In this document: in pieces, positions 25,442-33,685 of the stretch
Position numbering within the stretch: the first letter of the stretch is position 1
How the letters are laid out: the number at the start of each line of letters is the position of its first letter
Source: Streptomyces sp. Ag109_O5-10
GTDB lineage: Bacteria; Actinomycetota; Actinomycetes; Streptomycetales; Streptomycetaceae
Direction: 5' to 3'
DNA length: 64,000 nt
Assembly (NCBI RefSeq): GCF_900105755.1
Contig: NZ_FNTQ01000001.1
Span: forward strand, 3,224,001-3,288,000
Program-made: the position numbers and the translations under genes
The notes under the pieces: model-generated
Database searches by the model: none
Seen by the model: only the letters and a program-made list of their open reading frames with translations
What the model was told of the DNA's origin: nothing

Positions 25442-26047
25442 CTACGCGCCCTTGATCACCTGGGTGACGCCGTTGATGATCTGCTGCACGGCGATCGCGG
25501 AGAGCATCATGCCCGCGAGCCGCGTCACCAGGACCACACCGCCGTCCTTGATGACCCGGATGATCAGCAGCGAGTAGCGCATCACCAGCCAGAGGACGAC
25601 ATGGATCGCGAGGATCGCGGCCCAGACGGACACCTGCGTGGCCACGCTGTCGGCCTTCTGCACGGCGAGGATGACCGACACGATCGCACCGGGGCCGGCC
25701 AGCAGCGGCATGCCCAGCGGCACCAGCGCCACGTTGACGTCCTTGGTCTGCTTCGGCTCGTCGTTCTTGCCGGTGAGCAGGTCCAGGGCGATGAGCAGGA
25801 GCAGCAGTCCGCCCGCGATCATCAGCGCGGGCACGGAGACGTGCAGGTAGTCCAGGATCTGGTGCCCCAGCAGCCCGAAGACCGTGATCACACCGCCCGC
25901 CACGCACACGGCCTGGAAGGCCATCCGCTTCTGTACCTTGCCGGGCCGGCCGGCGGTGAGGGCGAGGAAGATCGGGGTGATCCCCGGGGGGTCCATGATG
26001 ACGAAGAGGGTCAGGAAGAGGGAGCCGAAGACGGCGAGATCGAACAT
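25442..26047 (-). CDS. MarC family integral membrane protein
   Basis: A 201-residue, six-helix membrane protein. Family features are MFDLAVFGSLFLTLFVIMDPPGITPIF, the central MPLLAGPGAIVSVI and GGVVLVTRLAGMMLSAIAVQQIINGV. Despite the name, MarC proteins are not proven to be involved in antibiotic resistance; the role is unknown. The ATG at 26047 was chosen over a longer frame that overlaps the PHP gene. It follows the PHP phosphoesterase by 55 bp and may share its transcript. Confidence 0.9.
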   Translation of the reverse strand: MFDLAVFGSLFLTLFVIMDPPGITPIFLALTAGRPGKVQKRMAFQAVCVAGGVITVFGLLGHQILDYLHVSVPALMIAGGLLLLLIALDLLTGKNDEPKQTKDVNVALVPLGMPLLAGPGAIVSVILAVQKADSVATQVSVWAAILAIHVVLWLVMRYSLLIIRVIKDGGVVLVTRLAGMMLSAIAVQQIINGVTQVIKGA

Positions 26048-26102
26048 GATGGTGCTACAGGCCTTGCTGAAGTGAGGGACTGGGACGTGCGGGGGCCGGG
26101 CG

Positions 26103-26960
26103 TCAGGCCCCGCCGGTCCCCGGCACCGGGAACGCGCCCGTGGCCCGGCGGGTGATCTCGCCGTACACCTCGGGGTCGGTGGTGCACTCGCCCAGCGCCA
26201 CCGTCTTGCGGCTGCCGTGGTAGTCGGACGAGCCCGTGGCCAGCAGCCCCAGCTCGTCGGCGAGCCCGCGCAGCCGGGCACGGGTGTCCTCGTCGTGGTC
26301 CATGTGGTCGACCTCGATGCCGTCGAGACCGGCCGCGGCCATCTCGGCGATCGCCGACTCGGGAACCGTGCGCCCGCGCTTCGCGGCGGCGGGGTGCGCG
26401 AACACGCACACGCCGCCGGCGCCCTTGACCAGCCGGATCGTCTCGAAGGGGTCGGTCTCGTGCTTCTCCACGAAGGCCCGGCCGCCGTCGGCGAGCCACT
26501 CCTCGGTGAAGGCGTCGCTCACGGTCGGCACGACACCGAGCTCGACGAGCGCGGAGGCGACGTGCGGCCGCCCGACCGAACCGTCCCCGGCGATCCGCCG
26601 CACCTGCTCCCAGGTGACCGGCGCGCCCAGCGCGTTCAGCTTGGCGACCATGCTCCGGGCGCGCGGCACCCGGTCGTCCCGGACCAGTTCGCGCTCGGCG
26701 AGCAGCGCGGGCTCCTCGGGGTCGAAGAGGTAGGCCAGCATGTGCATGGAGACGCCGTCGAGGCGGCAGGACAGCTCGGCCCCGGTGACCAGCGTGAGCC
26801 CCGCGGGCAGCGCGGCGAGGGCCTCGGCGTACCCGCGGGTGGTGTCGTGGTCGGTCAGCGCGACGACGTCGAGACCGGCGGCGGCGGCGTTGCGCACCAG
26901 CTCGGCCGGGGTGTCCGTGCCGTCGGACGCGGTGGAGTGGCAGTGCAGATCGATGCGCAC
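26103..26960 (-). CDS. PHP-domain metal-dependent phosphoesterase
   Basis: A 285-residue PHP (polymerase and histidinol phosphatase) protein of the YciV/RnaAM type. Metal-binding motifs are DLHCHSTASDG at the start, LTDHDTT, VEKHETDPF, CVFAHPAA, IEVDHMDHD and GSSDYHGSRK. Characterised relatives remove phosphate from 3',5'-nucleotides or chew short RNA from the 5' end. It is a cytosolic enzyme. Start GTG 26960. The probable operon partner is marC downstream. Confidence 0.9.
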   Translation of the reverse strand: MRIDLHCHSTASDGTDTPAELVRNAAAAGLDVVALTDHDTTRGYAEALAALPAGLTLVTGAELSCRLDGVSMHMLAYLFDPEEPALLAERELVRDDRVPRARSMVAKLNALGAPVTWEQVRRIAGDGSVGRPHVASALVELGVVPTVSDAFTEEWLADGGRAFVEKHETDPFETIRLVKGAGGVCVFAHPAAAKRGRTVPESAIAEMAAAGLDGIEVDHMDHDEDTRARLRGLADELGLLATGSSDYHGSRKTVALGECTTDPEVYGEITRRATGAFPVPGTGGA

Positions 26961-27071
26961 GACACAGACTCCAGCGGGCCGGTACGGAAGGGACGCGTCA
27001 AGGATAACGGCCGACGGAGGGTGCCCCTGTCACACCCGCAACCGGTGAGCGCCCTTTACCTGGCCCGCTCA

Positions 27072-27092
27072 AGGGGCGCGGGGAACCGCACG
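27072..27092 (-). repeat. Dispersed GC-rich intergenic element (copy near 27 kb)
   Basis: On the minus strand this copy reads CGTGCGGTTCCCCGCGCCCCT, two mismatches from the 21-mer found at 46851 and 50771. It lies in the gap between the PHP gene and the zinc-ribbon gene. Confidence 0.6.
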
Positions 27093-27132
27093 ACCAGCCC
27101 CCCACCGCCCCGCGGACGACCGATCCCACCGG

Positions 27133-27180
27133 CGCACCGGCGCACCGGCGCTACGGCGCACCGGCGCTACGGCGCTACGG
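27133..27180. repeat. Six tandem 8-bp units running over the stop codon of the zinc-ribbon gene
   Basis: Six consecutive octamers, CGCACCGG or CGCTACGG, occupy 27133-27180. The minus-strand stop codon (27175-27177) lies in the last unit, since CGCTACGG reads CCGTAGCG on the minus strand. A change of one unit would not remove this stop but would alter the sequence after it. Confidence 0.85.
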
Positions 27181-27816
27181 CTCCAGCAACCGCGGCGACA
27201 ACGCCCCGCACGGCACCAGGTCCACCTCGGCCCCCGCGTCCCGCAGATCGGTCAGCACCAGCTCGTCGTACATCAGCAGACCCGTCTGCTCGGGCCACAC
27301 CACGGCCCACAGCCACAGCCCGCGCGCCTCGCCCGCGAACACGGCGCGGTCGTCCGGCGCGCCGGAGACGTGCCACAGCGGTGTCGGCCGGCCCGCCGCC
27401 AGCACCTTCGCCTGGGGCGGCTTCTCCACGTCCATCGACGGCCCGGGATCCGGCCCGTCGATCCCCGCGTACCGCGCCCCGAGGCCGACCCCCAGCTCCT
27501 CGGCGACCAGGATCATCTCCCCTATGCCGCCGAGCGGCGCGGGTCCGGAGCAGGCGACGGCCGTCGCGCGGCCCCCGCTGCGGTCGTCACCGGCACACGC
27601 CACACCGGTGAACAGCCAGCCGACCGGCAGCGGCCAGGGCATCCACACCGGGACCTGGGTGCGGTGCACCACCACACCGAGGGCCTCGACGCTGGGCGGG
27701 ATCACGGGCTGTACCGGATGCACGGTCCCGTGGACATCGCACTGCCAGGTGTCGGCGAAGAGTCCGGGAGCCCTGACCCGGCCACCACACTTCGGGCAAC
27801 TGGGTTCGCCCCTCAT
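27175..27816 (-). CDS. Zinc-ribbon protein of the Streptomyces DUF6758 type
   Basis: 213 residues. The N terminus MRGEPSCPKCGGRVRAPGLFADTWQCDVHG forms a CxxC...CxxH zinc ribbon. The rest is a conserved but unannotated domain with PVWMPWPLPVGWLFTGV, GEMILVAEELGVGLG and ARGLWLWAVVWPEQTGLLMYDEL. There is no signal or membrane helix. The family is restricted to actinomycetes and has no known function. Its stop codon lies in an 8-bp microsatellite. I give the family name from memory. Confidence 0.8.
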   Translation of the reverse strand: MRGEPSCPKCGGRVRAPGLFADTWQCDVHGTVHPVQPVIPPSVEALGVVVHRTQVPVWMPWPLPVGWLFTGVACAGDDRSGGRATAVACSGPAPLGGIGEMILVAEELGVGLGARYAGIDGPDPGPSMDVEKPPQAKVLAAGRPTPLWHVSGAPDDRAVFAGEARGLWLWAVVWPEQTGLLMYDELVLTDLRDAGAEVDLVPCGALSPRLLEP

Positions 27817-27964
27817 AGAGCCCCACGGTCCTACCCAGGACCCCCCACGTCAAGGACGATCACCCGTCCAGCGCACGCGACCGCGCGCCGGACGGCACCC
27901 GCCGCGCGGCAGGCCGCCGGCGACGGCGTCACGCGCTTCGCCAACTGACCGACGGCGACTGCCG

Positions 27965-27986
27965 CTTGGTGAGCTTGCTCACCAAG
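27965..27986 (-). terminator. Hairpin after the SUFU-domain gene
   Basis: A 10-bp perfect inverted repeat, CTTGGTGAGC-TT-GCTCACCAAG, ends 4 bp beyond the stop (27991) on the minus strand. With no real loop it is nearly a palindrome and might also be a protein site. Confidence 0.6.
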
Positions 27987-27990
27987 CTGG

Positions 27991-28587
27991 TCAGTCCAGC
28001 CGGACGGATTTCCGGTGCGGGTCCCTGAGGTCGGCCCCGTTCGCGAGCCAGCGTTCCTGGAGGGCGCCGGCGCCGTGTACGCGCTTCCAGGCGGCCTCGT
28101 TCGGCGTCATCGGCAGCAGCGGCAGGAACCGTACGGGGTCGAGGGGCTCGTCCAGCTCCAGATCCTCGACGAGCCCGCCCGGCTCGCCGACCAGCACGGA
28201 GGTGAAGGGCGCGCCCGGCCACAGCGGGCCGCCCACGTCCAGCGACGCGCCCGGGGCCACGACCAGGCCCTCCACCTGCGGGGAGGCGGCGAGCACGGCG
28301 AGCGCGCGGAGCACCTTGTCGGTCTCGGCGAGCCCGGCGCGGACCGACAGGACCAGCTCGGCGCGCGGCCCCTGAACGGGGTCCGCGACCATTGCGGTGG
28401 GGTCGGTCATGGGGTGCGCGGACATGCCGAGCGTGGCGTAGCGGACGACGTTCTCGCCCTGGAGGTCCTCGTGGAAACGGAGCACCTCGATGCGGTCCGT
28501 ACCGAGGAAGGTGACCGCCGCGCGCGCGTCCGGTTCGCCCAGTGCGGTGGTCAACCGGGCCTCGACCAGAGGAAGAACTTCAACCAT
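27991..28587 (-). CDS. Suppressor-of-fused (SUFU) domain protein
   Basis: A 198-residue cytosolic protein of the bacterial SUFU family: VRYATLGMSAHPM, GPRAELVLSVRAG, VLAASPQVEGLVVAPGASLDVGGPLWPG and PLDPVRFLPLLPMTPNEAAWKR are typical. Bacterial members often act as immunity proteins in toxin systems or have unknown roles; no toxin is seen here. The ATG at 28587 has TATGCT six bases upstream and no ribosome site, consistent with a leaderless transcript. It is divergent to the corA leader region. Confidence 0.85.
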   Translation of the reverse strand: MVEVLPLVEARLTTALGEPDARAAVTFLGTDRIEVLRFHEDLQGENVVRYATLGMSAHPMTDPTAMVADPVQGPRAELVLSVRAGLAETDKVLRALAVLAASPQVEGLVVAPGASLDVGGPLWPGAPFTSVLVGEPGGLVEDLELDEPLDPVRFLPLLPMTPNEAAWKRVHGAGALQERWLANGADLRDPHRKSVRLD

Positions 28588-28757
28588 GTCGCGAGCATAG
28601 AACTCGTCAGTACCGGGCAAAGCGGCGCCTTGACACTGAGGGCTGCTGCTACTCTGACCGCGGTGGTTCGGGGCAGCACGCAGTGCGTCGCGGTCAGACC
28701 CCGACGCCGCCGACAGGACTCCCTTACGAGGGACCGGCTGGAGGAGGTGGGGCTGTC

Positions 28758-28805
28758 ATGGATCGAAGTCACCCGTGCAGTACCACTCGCTCTTCCGGCC
28801 TCTGA
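28758..28805 (+). CDS. Short upstream ORF in the corA leader (15 residues)
   Basis: ATG 28758 follows a GGAGGAGG ribosome site by 10 nt and opens a 15-codon frame, MDRSHPCSTTRSSGL, ending at TGA 28803-28805. It lies 272 bp before corA. Upstream ORFs control Mg2+ transporter genes in enterobacteria (mgtL, mgtP), so a similar device is possible. It is too short for any homology claim. Confidence 0.45.
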   Translation: MDRSHPCSTTRSSGL

Positions 28806-28949
28806 ACCTCTTTCTCTGGCTGGCTGCCGCCTTTTCGTGCGCGTCGTCGTTCGGAAGAGCACTCCGTTTCGCTTGCCTGATCCCTTCGACCGGTCCGTTC
28901 CGGATCTGTCTGGATCCGTTCGTCTGATCTGAATCAGTAGCGAAGTCGC

Positions 28950-28967
28950 CACCGCAACGGTGCGGTG
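28950..28967 (+). promoter_or_regulatory. 7-bp hairpin in the corA leader
   Basis: CACCGCA and TGCGGTG pair perfectly around an ACGG tetraloop, about 110 nt before the corA ATG and some 15 nt after a second dyad (28924-28937). It could be part of an attenuator or antiterminator. Confidence 0.45.
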
Positions 28968-29077
28968 CTCCCCGCTTTGTGGACGTGCCAAACATCCGAA
29001 GCCAGGACGTCCTCATTCCGGGTAGTTCCACCCGTTCCTCGGCGGTCTTCCGCTGCCTGTCGCGAAGGAGCCTGCCC

Positions 29078-30208
29078 ATGTCGATGATCCGCGACCTCCG
29101 AGCCGTGGTCCGACCTTCCCGCCCCTCGCTGCGCAAGAGCCCGCGACCGGAGAACGGCGCGTACGACACCACCCGCGACCCCGGTACGCCCTCGGCCGTC
29201 GTCGACTGCGCCGTCTACCGCGACGGCGCCCGCGTGGAGACCGGCAAGCCGCTGACCCCGCACGAGGCGATGCGCCTGGTGCGGCGCGACGGCGGGTTCG
29301 TCTGGATCGGCCTGCACGAGCCGACCGAGGCCGAATTCGCCGGTATCGCCGGCGAGTTCGGACTCCACCCGCTGGCGGTGGAGGACGCCGTCCAGGCCCA
29401 CCAGCGCCCGAAGCTGGAGCGGTACGACGACTCCCTCTTCACCGTCTTCAAGACCATCCACTACGTCGAGCACGACCAGCTCACCGCCAACAGCGAGGTC
29501 GTGGAGACCGGCGAGGTCATGTGCTTCACCGGCCGGGACTTCTTCATCACCGTCCGGCACGGCGGGCAGGGCTCGCTGCGGGCGCTGCGGCACCGCCTCC
29601 AGGACGACCCCGAGCTGCTCGTCAAGGGCCCCTCGGCCGTGCTGCACGCCATCGCCGACCACGTCGTGGACGGTTACGTCGCGGTCGCCGACGCGGTGCA
29701 GGACGACATCGACGAGGTGGAGACGGAGGTCTTCACGCCGGGCCGCAAGGGCGGCGTCTCCCGTGGTGTCGACTCGGCGCGGATCTACCAACTCAAGCGC
29801 GAGGTGCTGGAGTTCAAGCGCGCCGTCTCGCCCTTGCTGCGCCCCATGCAGCTGCTGAGCGAGCGGCCGATGCGGCTCGTCGACCCCGACATCCAGAAGT
29901 ACTTCCGGGACGTCGCCGACCACCTCGCCCGCGTCCACGAGCAGGTCGTCGGCTTCGACGAGCTCCTGAACTCGATCCTCCAGGCCAACCTCGCGCAGGC
30001 GTCCGTCGCGCAGAACGAGGACATGCGCAAGATCACGTCCTGGGCCGCGATCATCGCCGTACCGACGATGGTGTGCGGTGTGTACGGCATGAACTTCAAG
30101 TACATGCCGGAGCTGCACTGGCGCTACGGCTATCCGGTGATCATGGCCATCACCGGGGTGATCTGCCTCGGCATCCACCGCACGCTGAAGCGCAACGGCT
30201 GGCTCTAG
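29078..30208 (+). CDS. corA: CorA family magnesium/cobalt transporter
   Basis: 376 residues. A large N-terminal cytosolic alpha/beta domain (GGFVWIGLHEPTEAEFAGIA, HPLAVEDAVQAHQRPKLERYDD) and a long stalk helix lead to two C-terminal membrane helices. The selectivity motif YGMNF is at 336-340, so a pentameric Mg2+ channel is expected. The second membrane helix is followed by the usual short basic end. The ATG 29078 with AAGGAG is chosen although the frame opens 99 bp earlier. The 5' leader is long and structured. Downstream lie other magnesium-linked genes (MgtE-N/CBS, DUF1003). Confidence 0.96.
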   Translation: MSMIRDLRAVVRPSRPSLRKSPRPENGAYDTTRDPGTPSAVVDCAVYRDGARVETGKPLTPHEAMRLVRRDGGFVWIGLHEPTEAEFAGIAGEFGLHPLAVEDAVQAHQRPKLERYDDSLFTVFKTIHYVEHDQLTANSEVVETGEVMCFTGRDFFITVRHGGQGSLRALRHRLQDDPELLVKGPSAVLHAIADHVVDGYVAVADAVQDDIDEVETEVFTPGRKGGVSRGVDSARIYQLKREVLEFKRAVSPLLRPMQLLSERPMRLVDPDIQKYFRDVADHLARVHEQVVGFDELLNSILQANLAQASVAQNEDMRKITSWAAIIAVPTMVCGVYGMNFKYMPELHWRYGYPVIMAITGVICLGIHRTLKRNGWL

Positions 30209-30218
30209 GCTGGTCGCC

Positions 30219-30731
30219 ATGACAAGCGAGCTGCTCGACCAGGCCCTCGTCGAGGAGGCCACGAAGAAGTCCGGCCTCGTCTGGGTGCGGGGCGCCGGGG
30301 CGGCGCCGGCGCGTGCGGTGTGGCACGCGTGGGCCGACGGCGCCATGTGCCTGGTCGGCGGCGGCGCCGAGCAGCCGCTGGGCGAGCTGGCCGACGGCGG
30401 GGCCGCGGAGGTGACCGTCCGCAGCAAGGACAAGGGCGGCCGGCTGGTCACCTGGACGGCGACCGTCACGGAGCTGCCCGCCGGCACCCCCGAGTGGGAC
30501 GCGGCGGTGGCGGAACTGAAGGGCAAACGCCTCAACGCCCCCGACGGCGAGGCGATGACCGACCGCTGGGCGAGGGAGTGCAGGGTGCTGCGCCTGACCC
30601 CGACGGGGGCGACCTCGCCCCTGCCGGAGGAGAACCTTGCGGCGCCCCCGCTCCCGTCCCCGGCAACGACCCGGCGTCCGGTCCCGGCCGCCCTGCCGCG
30701 GTTGCTGGCGAGGCGCCGGAAGGCCAAGTAG
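30219..30731 (+). CDS. Conserved hypothetical protein, corA-linked
   Basis: 170 residues starting MTSELLDQALVEEATKKSGLVWVRG. A beta-rich core (ARAVWHAWADGAMCLVGGGAEQPL, AEVTVRSKDKGGRLVTWTATVTEL) resembles a flavin-reductase/pyridoxamine-oxidase type split barrel, but I cannot confirm this. The last 40 residues are Pro/Arg-rich and disordered. It starts 10 bp after corA and probably shares its transcript. Function not recognised. Confidence 0.72.
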   Translation: MTSELLDQALVEEATKKSGLVWVRGAGAAPARAVWHAWADGAMCLVGGGAEQPLGELADGGAAEVTVRSKDKGGRLVTWTATVTELPAGTPEWDAAVAELKGKRLNAPDGEAMTDRWARECRVLRLTPTGATSPLPEENLAAPPLPSPATTRRPVPAALPRLLARRRKAK

Positions 30732-30811
30732 CCGTCACCCGAGCCGGGTTCGGCACCGTCGGATCGGACCGTCGCGGCGGATCACCGGGGCGACCGGGTG
30801 CGGGTGACCGG

Positions 30812-31537
30812 CTACGACGCGGGCAGCTGCTTCCCGTAGTCGACCGTCTCGCCCTTCTCCGGCTCGACCACGCTGAAGTCCTTGCCCCAGTCGGAGAAGG
30901 TGAGGGTGCCGGCGCCGCCGCCGCGTTCCAGACGGAGGGGGTACGGCTTGCCCTCCAGGGAGACGTCGAGGCTGCCGCCGGAGCCGCCGTCGCCGGTGAT
31001 GCGGATCGTGCGGGTACCCGACTGCTCGTGGTGACCGGCCGTCGCGAGCGAGCCGTGCAGGGTCAGCAGGCCCGAGAGGAGGACGTCCTTGTCCGTGAAA
31101 CCGCTGAACTTCTTGTACGCGGGATCCGTCCGCGGCACCTTGACGTACTTGCCGTCGAGCTTGCTCGCCGCGGTCGTGTCGCTGCCGTCGGCGTGGTTCC
31201 AGAACCCCGCGTCGGCCTGCAGATACAGCGTGTCGCCCACCCGGAGGAGCTGGAACGTCGACCCCTTCGAGGTGACCGAACCGGTCCCGCCCTCCTCGTT
31301 CAGGCGCATGTCCAGCTCGTACGTACGCCCGCTCGTGACCACCGTCCCCGCCATCCGCACCGTCTTCACCGACGAGGCCGCCGTCCGCGTCCTGGACTGG
31401 ATGACGTCCGGCGCCAGCTTGCCCACCCCGTTCGTGCCCGCGTCCGGGTCCCCGCCGCATCCGGTGAGGACGGCCAGTGCGCACACTGCGGTGACCAGTG
31501 CGGCGTGGCGGGTACGGCCCGGAGCGATGACGGTCAC
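30812..31537 (-). CDS. LppX/LprAFG-like lipoprotein
   Basis: 241 residues. The signal peptide with lipobox VLTG-Cys27 marks an envelope lipoprotein. The mature part (VIQSRTRTAASSVKTVRMAGTV..., TFQLLRVGDTLYLQADAGFWN, VKVPRTDPAYKKFSGF, GSLDVSLEGKPYPLRLER) has the LolA-like LppX_LprAFG fold that carries lipids in mycobacteria. Streptomyces relatives are assumed to bind a hydrophobic ligand; this is unproven. The GTG at 31537 with AAAGGTGG upstream is preferred to a GTG four codons earlier (31549). Convergent with the gene at 30219-30731. Confidence 0.87.
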   Translation of the reverse strand: MTVIAPGRTRHAALVTAVCALAVLTGCGGDPDAGTNGVGKLAPDVIQSRTRTAASSVKTVRMAGTVVTSGRTYELDMRLNEEGGTGSVTSKGSTFQLLRVGDTLYLQADAGFWNHADGSDTTAASKLDGKYVKVPRTDPAYKKFSGFTDKDVLLSGLLTLHGSLATAGHHEQSGTRTIRITGDGGSGGSLDVSLEGKPYPLRLERGGGAGTLTFSDWGKDFSVVEPEKGETVDYGKQLPAS

Positions 31538-31736
31538 AGGCAGGGCCACCTTTCTGAGGGGTCCGGCAGGGCGTACCGCAGCGTACCGGTGCCCCACCCG
31601 CACGGCGGAGCCGGTCCGTCCGGACCGCCCACCAGGGCGTATCCGATCGGCACGGGCTAGCCTGAAGCCCACCGAGCGGGCAGAAGGGACCGAAAACCAC
31701 GCAAGCAGTACTCCGGTAGGTAAAGGAAGCAACCCC

Positions 31737-33056
31737 ATGGCAGCCGGCGCTCCCCGCATCTTCGTCTCGCACCTCGCCGGTGTCCCCGCCTTCGATCCCA
31801 CCGGCGACCAGGTCGGCCGCGTCCGGGACCTCGTCGTCATGCTGCGCGTCGGCCGCCGCCCGCCCCGGCTGCTCGGCCTGGTCGTCGAACTGTCCACCCG
31901 GCGACGCGTCTTCGTGCCCATGACCCGCGTGACCGGCGTCGAGTCCGGCCAGGTCATCACCACCGGCGTGGTCAACGTCCGCCGCTTCGAGCAGCGCCCC
32001 ACCGAACGCCTGGTCTTCGGCGAACTCCTCGACCGGCGCGTCCAGCTGGTCGAGACCGGCGAGGAGGTCACCGTCCTCGATCTGTCCGTGCAGCAGCTGC
32101 CGGCCCGCCGGGACTGGGAGATCGACCGGGTCTTCGTCCGCAAGGGGAAGAAGGGCGCCTTCCGGCGGGCCAGGGGAGAGACGCTCACCGTCGAGTGGTC
32201 GCAGGTCACCGGGTTCTCCCTGGAGGAGCACGGCCAGGGCGCCGAGAGCCTGCTCGCCACCTTCGAGCAGCTGCGCCCCGCCGACCTCGCCAACGTGCTC
32301 CACCACCTCTCCGCCAAGCGCCGCGCCGAGGTGGCCGCGGCCCTCGACGACGACCGCCTGGCCGACGTCCTCGAAGAGCTCCCGGAGGACGACCAGATCG
32401 AGATCCTCGGCAAGCTGAAGGAGGAGCGGGCGGCGGACGTCCTGGAGGCCATGGACCCGGACGACGCGGCCGACCTGCTCGCCGAACTCCCGGAACCGGA
32501 CAAGGAACGGCTGCTGAGTCTGATGGAGCCGGCGGACGCGGCCGAGATGCGGCGCCTGATGTCGTACGAGGAGCACACGGCGGGCGGTCTGATGACCACC
32601 GAGCCGATCGTCCTGCGGCCCGACGCGACCGTCGCGGACGCCCTCGCCCGGGTCCGCAACCCCGACCTCTCCCCCGCCCTGGCCGCCCAGGTCTACGTCT
32701 GCCGGCCGCCCGACGAGACCCCGACCGGCAAGTACCTGGGCACCGTGCACTTCCAGCGGCTGCTGCGCGACCCCCCGTACACCCTGGTCAGTGCGCTGGT
32801 CACGGACGACGACCTGCAACCCCTGGACCCCGACGCCACGCTCCCGGTCATCGCCGGGTTCTTCGCCACGTACGACATGGTCGCGGCGCCCGTGGTGGAC
32901 GAGGCGGGGTCGCTCCTCGGCGCGGTGACCGTGGACGACGTCCTCGACCACATGCTGCCGGAGGACTGGCGGGAGACCGAGTTCCACCTGGACGAGGGGG
33001 ACGAGCAGGAGAAGGAGCAGGCGGCGGGGAAGGGGGCGGGGCTCCATGGCGCCTGA
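31737..33056 (+). CDS. MgtE N-terminal and CBS domain protein without membrane channel
   Basis: 439 residues, soluble. A PRC-barrel-like N-terminal part (RIFVSHLAGVPAFDPTGDQVGRVRDLVV) is followed by an MgtE_N superhelix at about 185-290 (LHHLSAKRRAEVAAALDDDRLADVLEELPEDDQIEIL) and a CBS pair from about 290 to 430 (AGGLMTTEPIVLRPDATVADAL; YDMVAAPVVDEAGSLLGAVTVDDVLDHMLP). In MgtE these two domains sense Mg2+ and gate the channel, but here the transmembrane part is missing. The ATG has AAAGGAAG in front. It overlaps the DUF1003 membrane gene by 11 bp, which may be its membrane partner. Confidence 0.92.
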   Translation: MAAGAPRIFVSHLAGVPAFDPTGDQVGRVRDLVVMLRVGRRPPRLLGLVVELSTRRRVFVPMTRVTGVESGQVITTGVVNVRRFEQRPTERLVFGELLDRRVQLVETGEEVTVLDLSVQQLPARRDWEIDRVFVRKGKKGAFRRARGETLTVEWSQVTGFSLEEHGQGAESLLATFEQLRPADLANVLHHLSAKRRAEVAAALDDDRLADVLEELPEDDQIEILGKLKEERAADVLEAMDPDDAADLLAELPEPDKERLLSLMEPADAAEMRRLMSYEEHTAGGLMTTEPIVLRPDATVADALARVRNPDLSPALAAQVYVCRPPDETPTGKYLGTVHFQRLLRDPPYTLVSALVTDDDLQPLDPDATLPVIAGFFATYDMVAAPVVDEAGSLLGAVTVDDVLDHMLPEDWRETEFHLDEGDEQEKEQAAGKGAGLHGA

Positions 33057-33642
33057 GCGCGAGAGCGCCCGTGAGCGGACGCCGTCCGGCGCGACCGCGG
33101 CCGGCCGGTCGCGCGGCCACCGTCTGGACCAGCCGCGCGCGCCGCGGCGCAGGCTGCTGCCGGAGTGGGACCCGGAGGCCTTCGGACGCCTCTCCGAGCG
33201 CATCGCCCGCTTCCTCGGCACCGGACGGTTCATCGTCTGGATGACGGTCGTGATCATCCTCTGGGTGCTGTGGAACATCGCGGCACCCGGCAAGCTCCGG
33301 TTCGACGAGTACCCGTTCATCTTCCTGACCCTGGCCCTGTCCCTGCAGGCCTCCTACGCGGCCCCGCTGATCCTGCTCGCGCAGAACAGGCAGGACGACC
33401 GCGACCGCGTCAACCTCGAACAGGACCGCAAGCAGAACGAGCGGTCCATCGCCGACACCGAGTACCTCACCCGGGAGATCGCCGCCCTGCGCATGGGCCT
33501 GGGCGAGGTGGCGACCCGGGACTGGATCCGTTCCGAGCTCCAGGACCTGCTGAAGGACATGGACGAGCGGCGGGACGGGCATCACGAACATGCCGTATTC
33601 CCGGCAGAACGGTCGGCCAGGCGTGACGTAGACGACCGGTGA
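33046..33642 (+). CDS. DUF1003 membrane protein
   Basis: 198 residues. A basic disordered N terminus is followed by the DUF1003 core: FGRLSERIARFLGTGRFIVWMTVVIILWVLWN (helix 1), FDEYPFIFLTLALSLQASYAAPLILLAQNRQ (helix 2) and the conserved DRDRVNLEQDRKQN stretch. The start ATG 33046 lies inside the end of the MgtE-N/CBS gene, so translation is coupled. The family is widespread, has two helices, and no known function; the coupling suggests work with the magnesium-sensing neighbour. Confidence 0.92.
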   Translation: MAPERESARERTPSGATAAGRSRGHRLDQPRAPRRRLLPEWDPEAFGRLSERIARFLGTGRFIVWMTVVIILWVLWNIAAPGKLRFDEYPFIFLTLALSLQASYAAPLILLAQNRQDDRDRVNLEQDRKQNERSIADTEYLTREIAALRMGLGEVATRDWIRSELQDLLKDMDERRDGHHEHAVFPAERSARRDVDDR

Positions 33643-33685
33643 GGGGCGTTATAGGGGTGCTGCGGCGCGCCGTACCATCGGGGGT

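Larger units (their letters stand above)
28588..29077 (+). promoter_or_regulatory. Long leader region of corA
   Basis: About 490 bp separate the SUFU gene from corA. TTGACA at 28630-28635 could be a -35, though the best -10 (TACTCT) is spaced only 14 bp. Downstream are a 15-codon ORF with a strong ribosome site (28758), a CTGAT-CTGA-ATCAG dyad (28924-28937) and a stem CACCGCA-ACGG-TGCGGTG (28950-28967). This looks like a regulated 5' leader, possibly sensing magnesium, but it does not match the M-box or other riboswitches I know. Confidence 0.5.

Noticed and set aside
28640..29077. Known magnesium riboswitch (M-box) before corA
   Set aside because: I could not find the conserved M-box segments; only short unassigned stems are visible.
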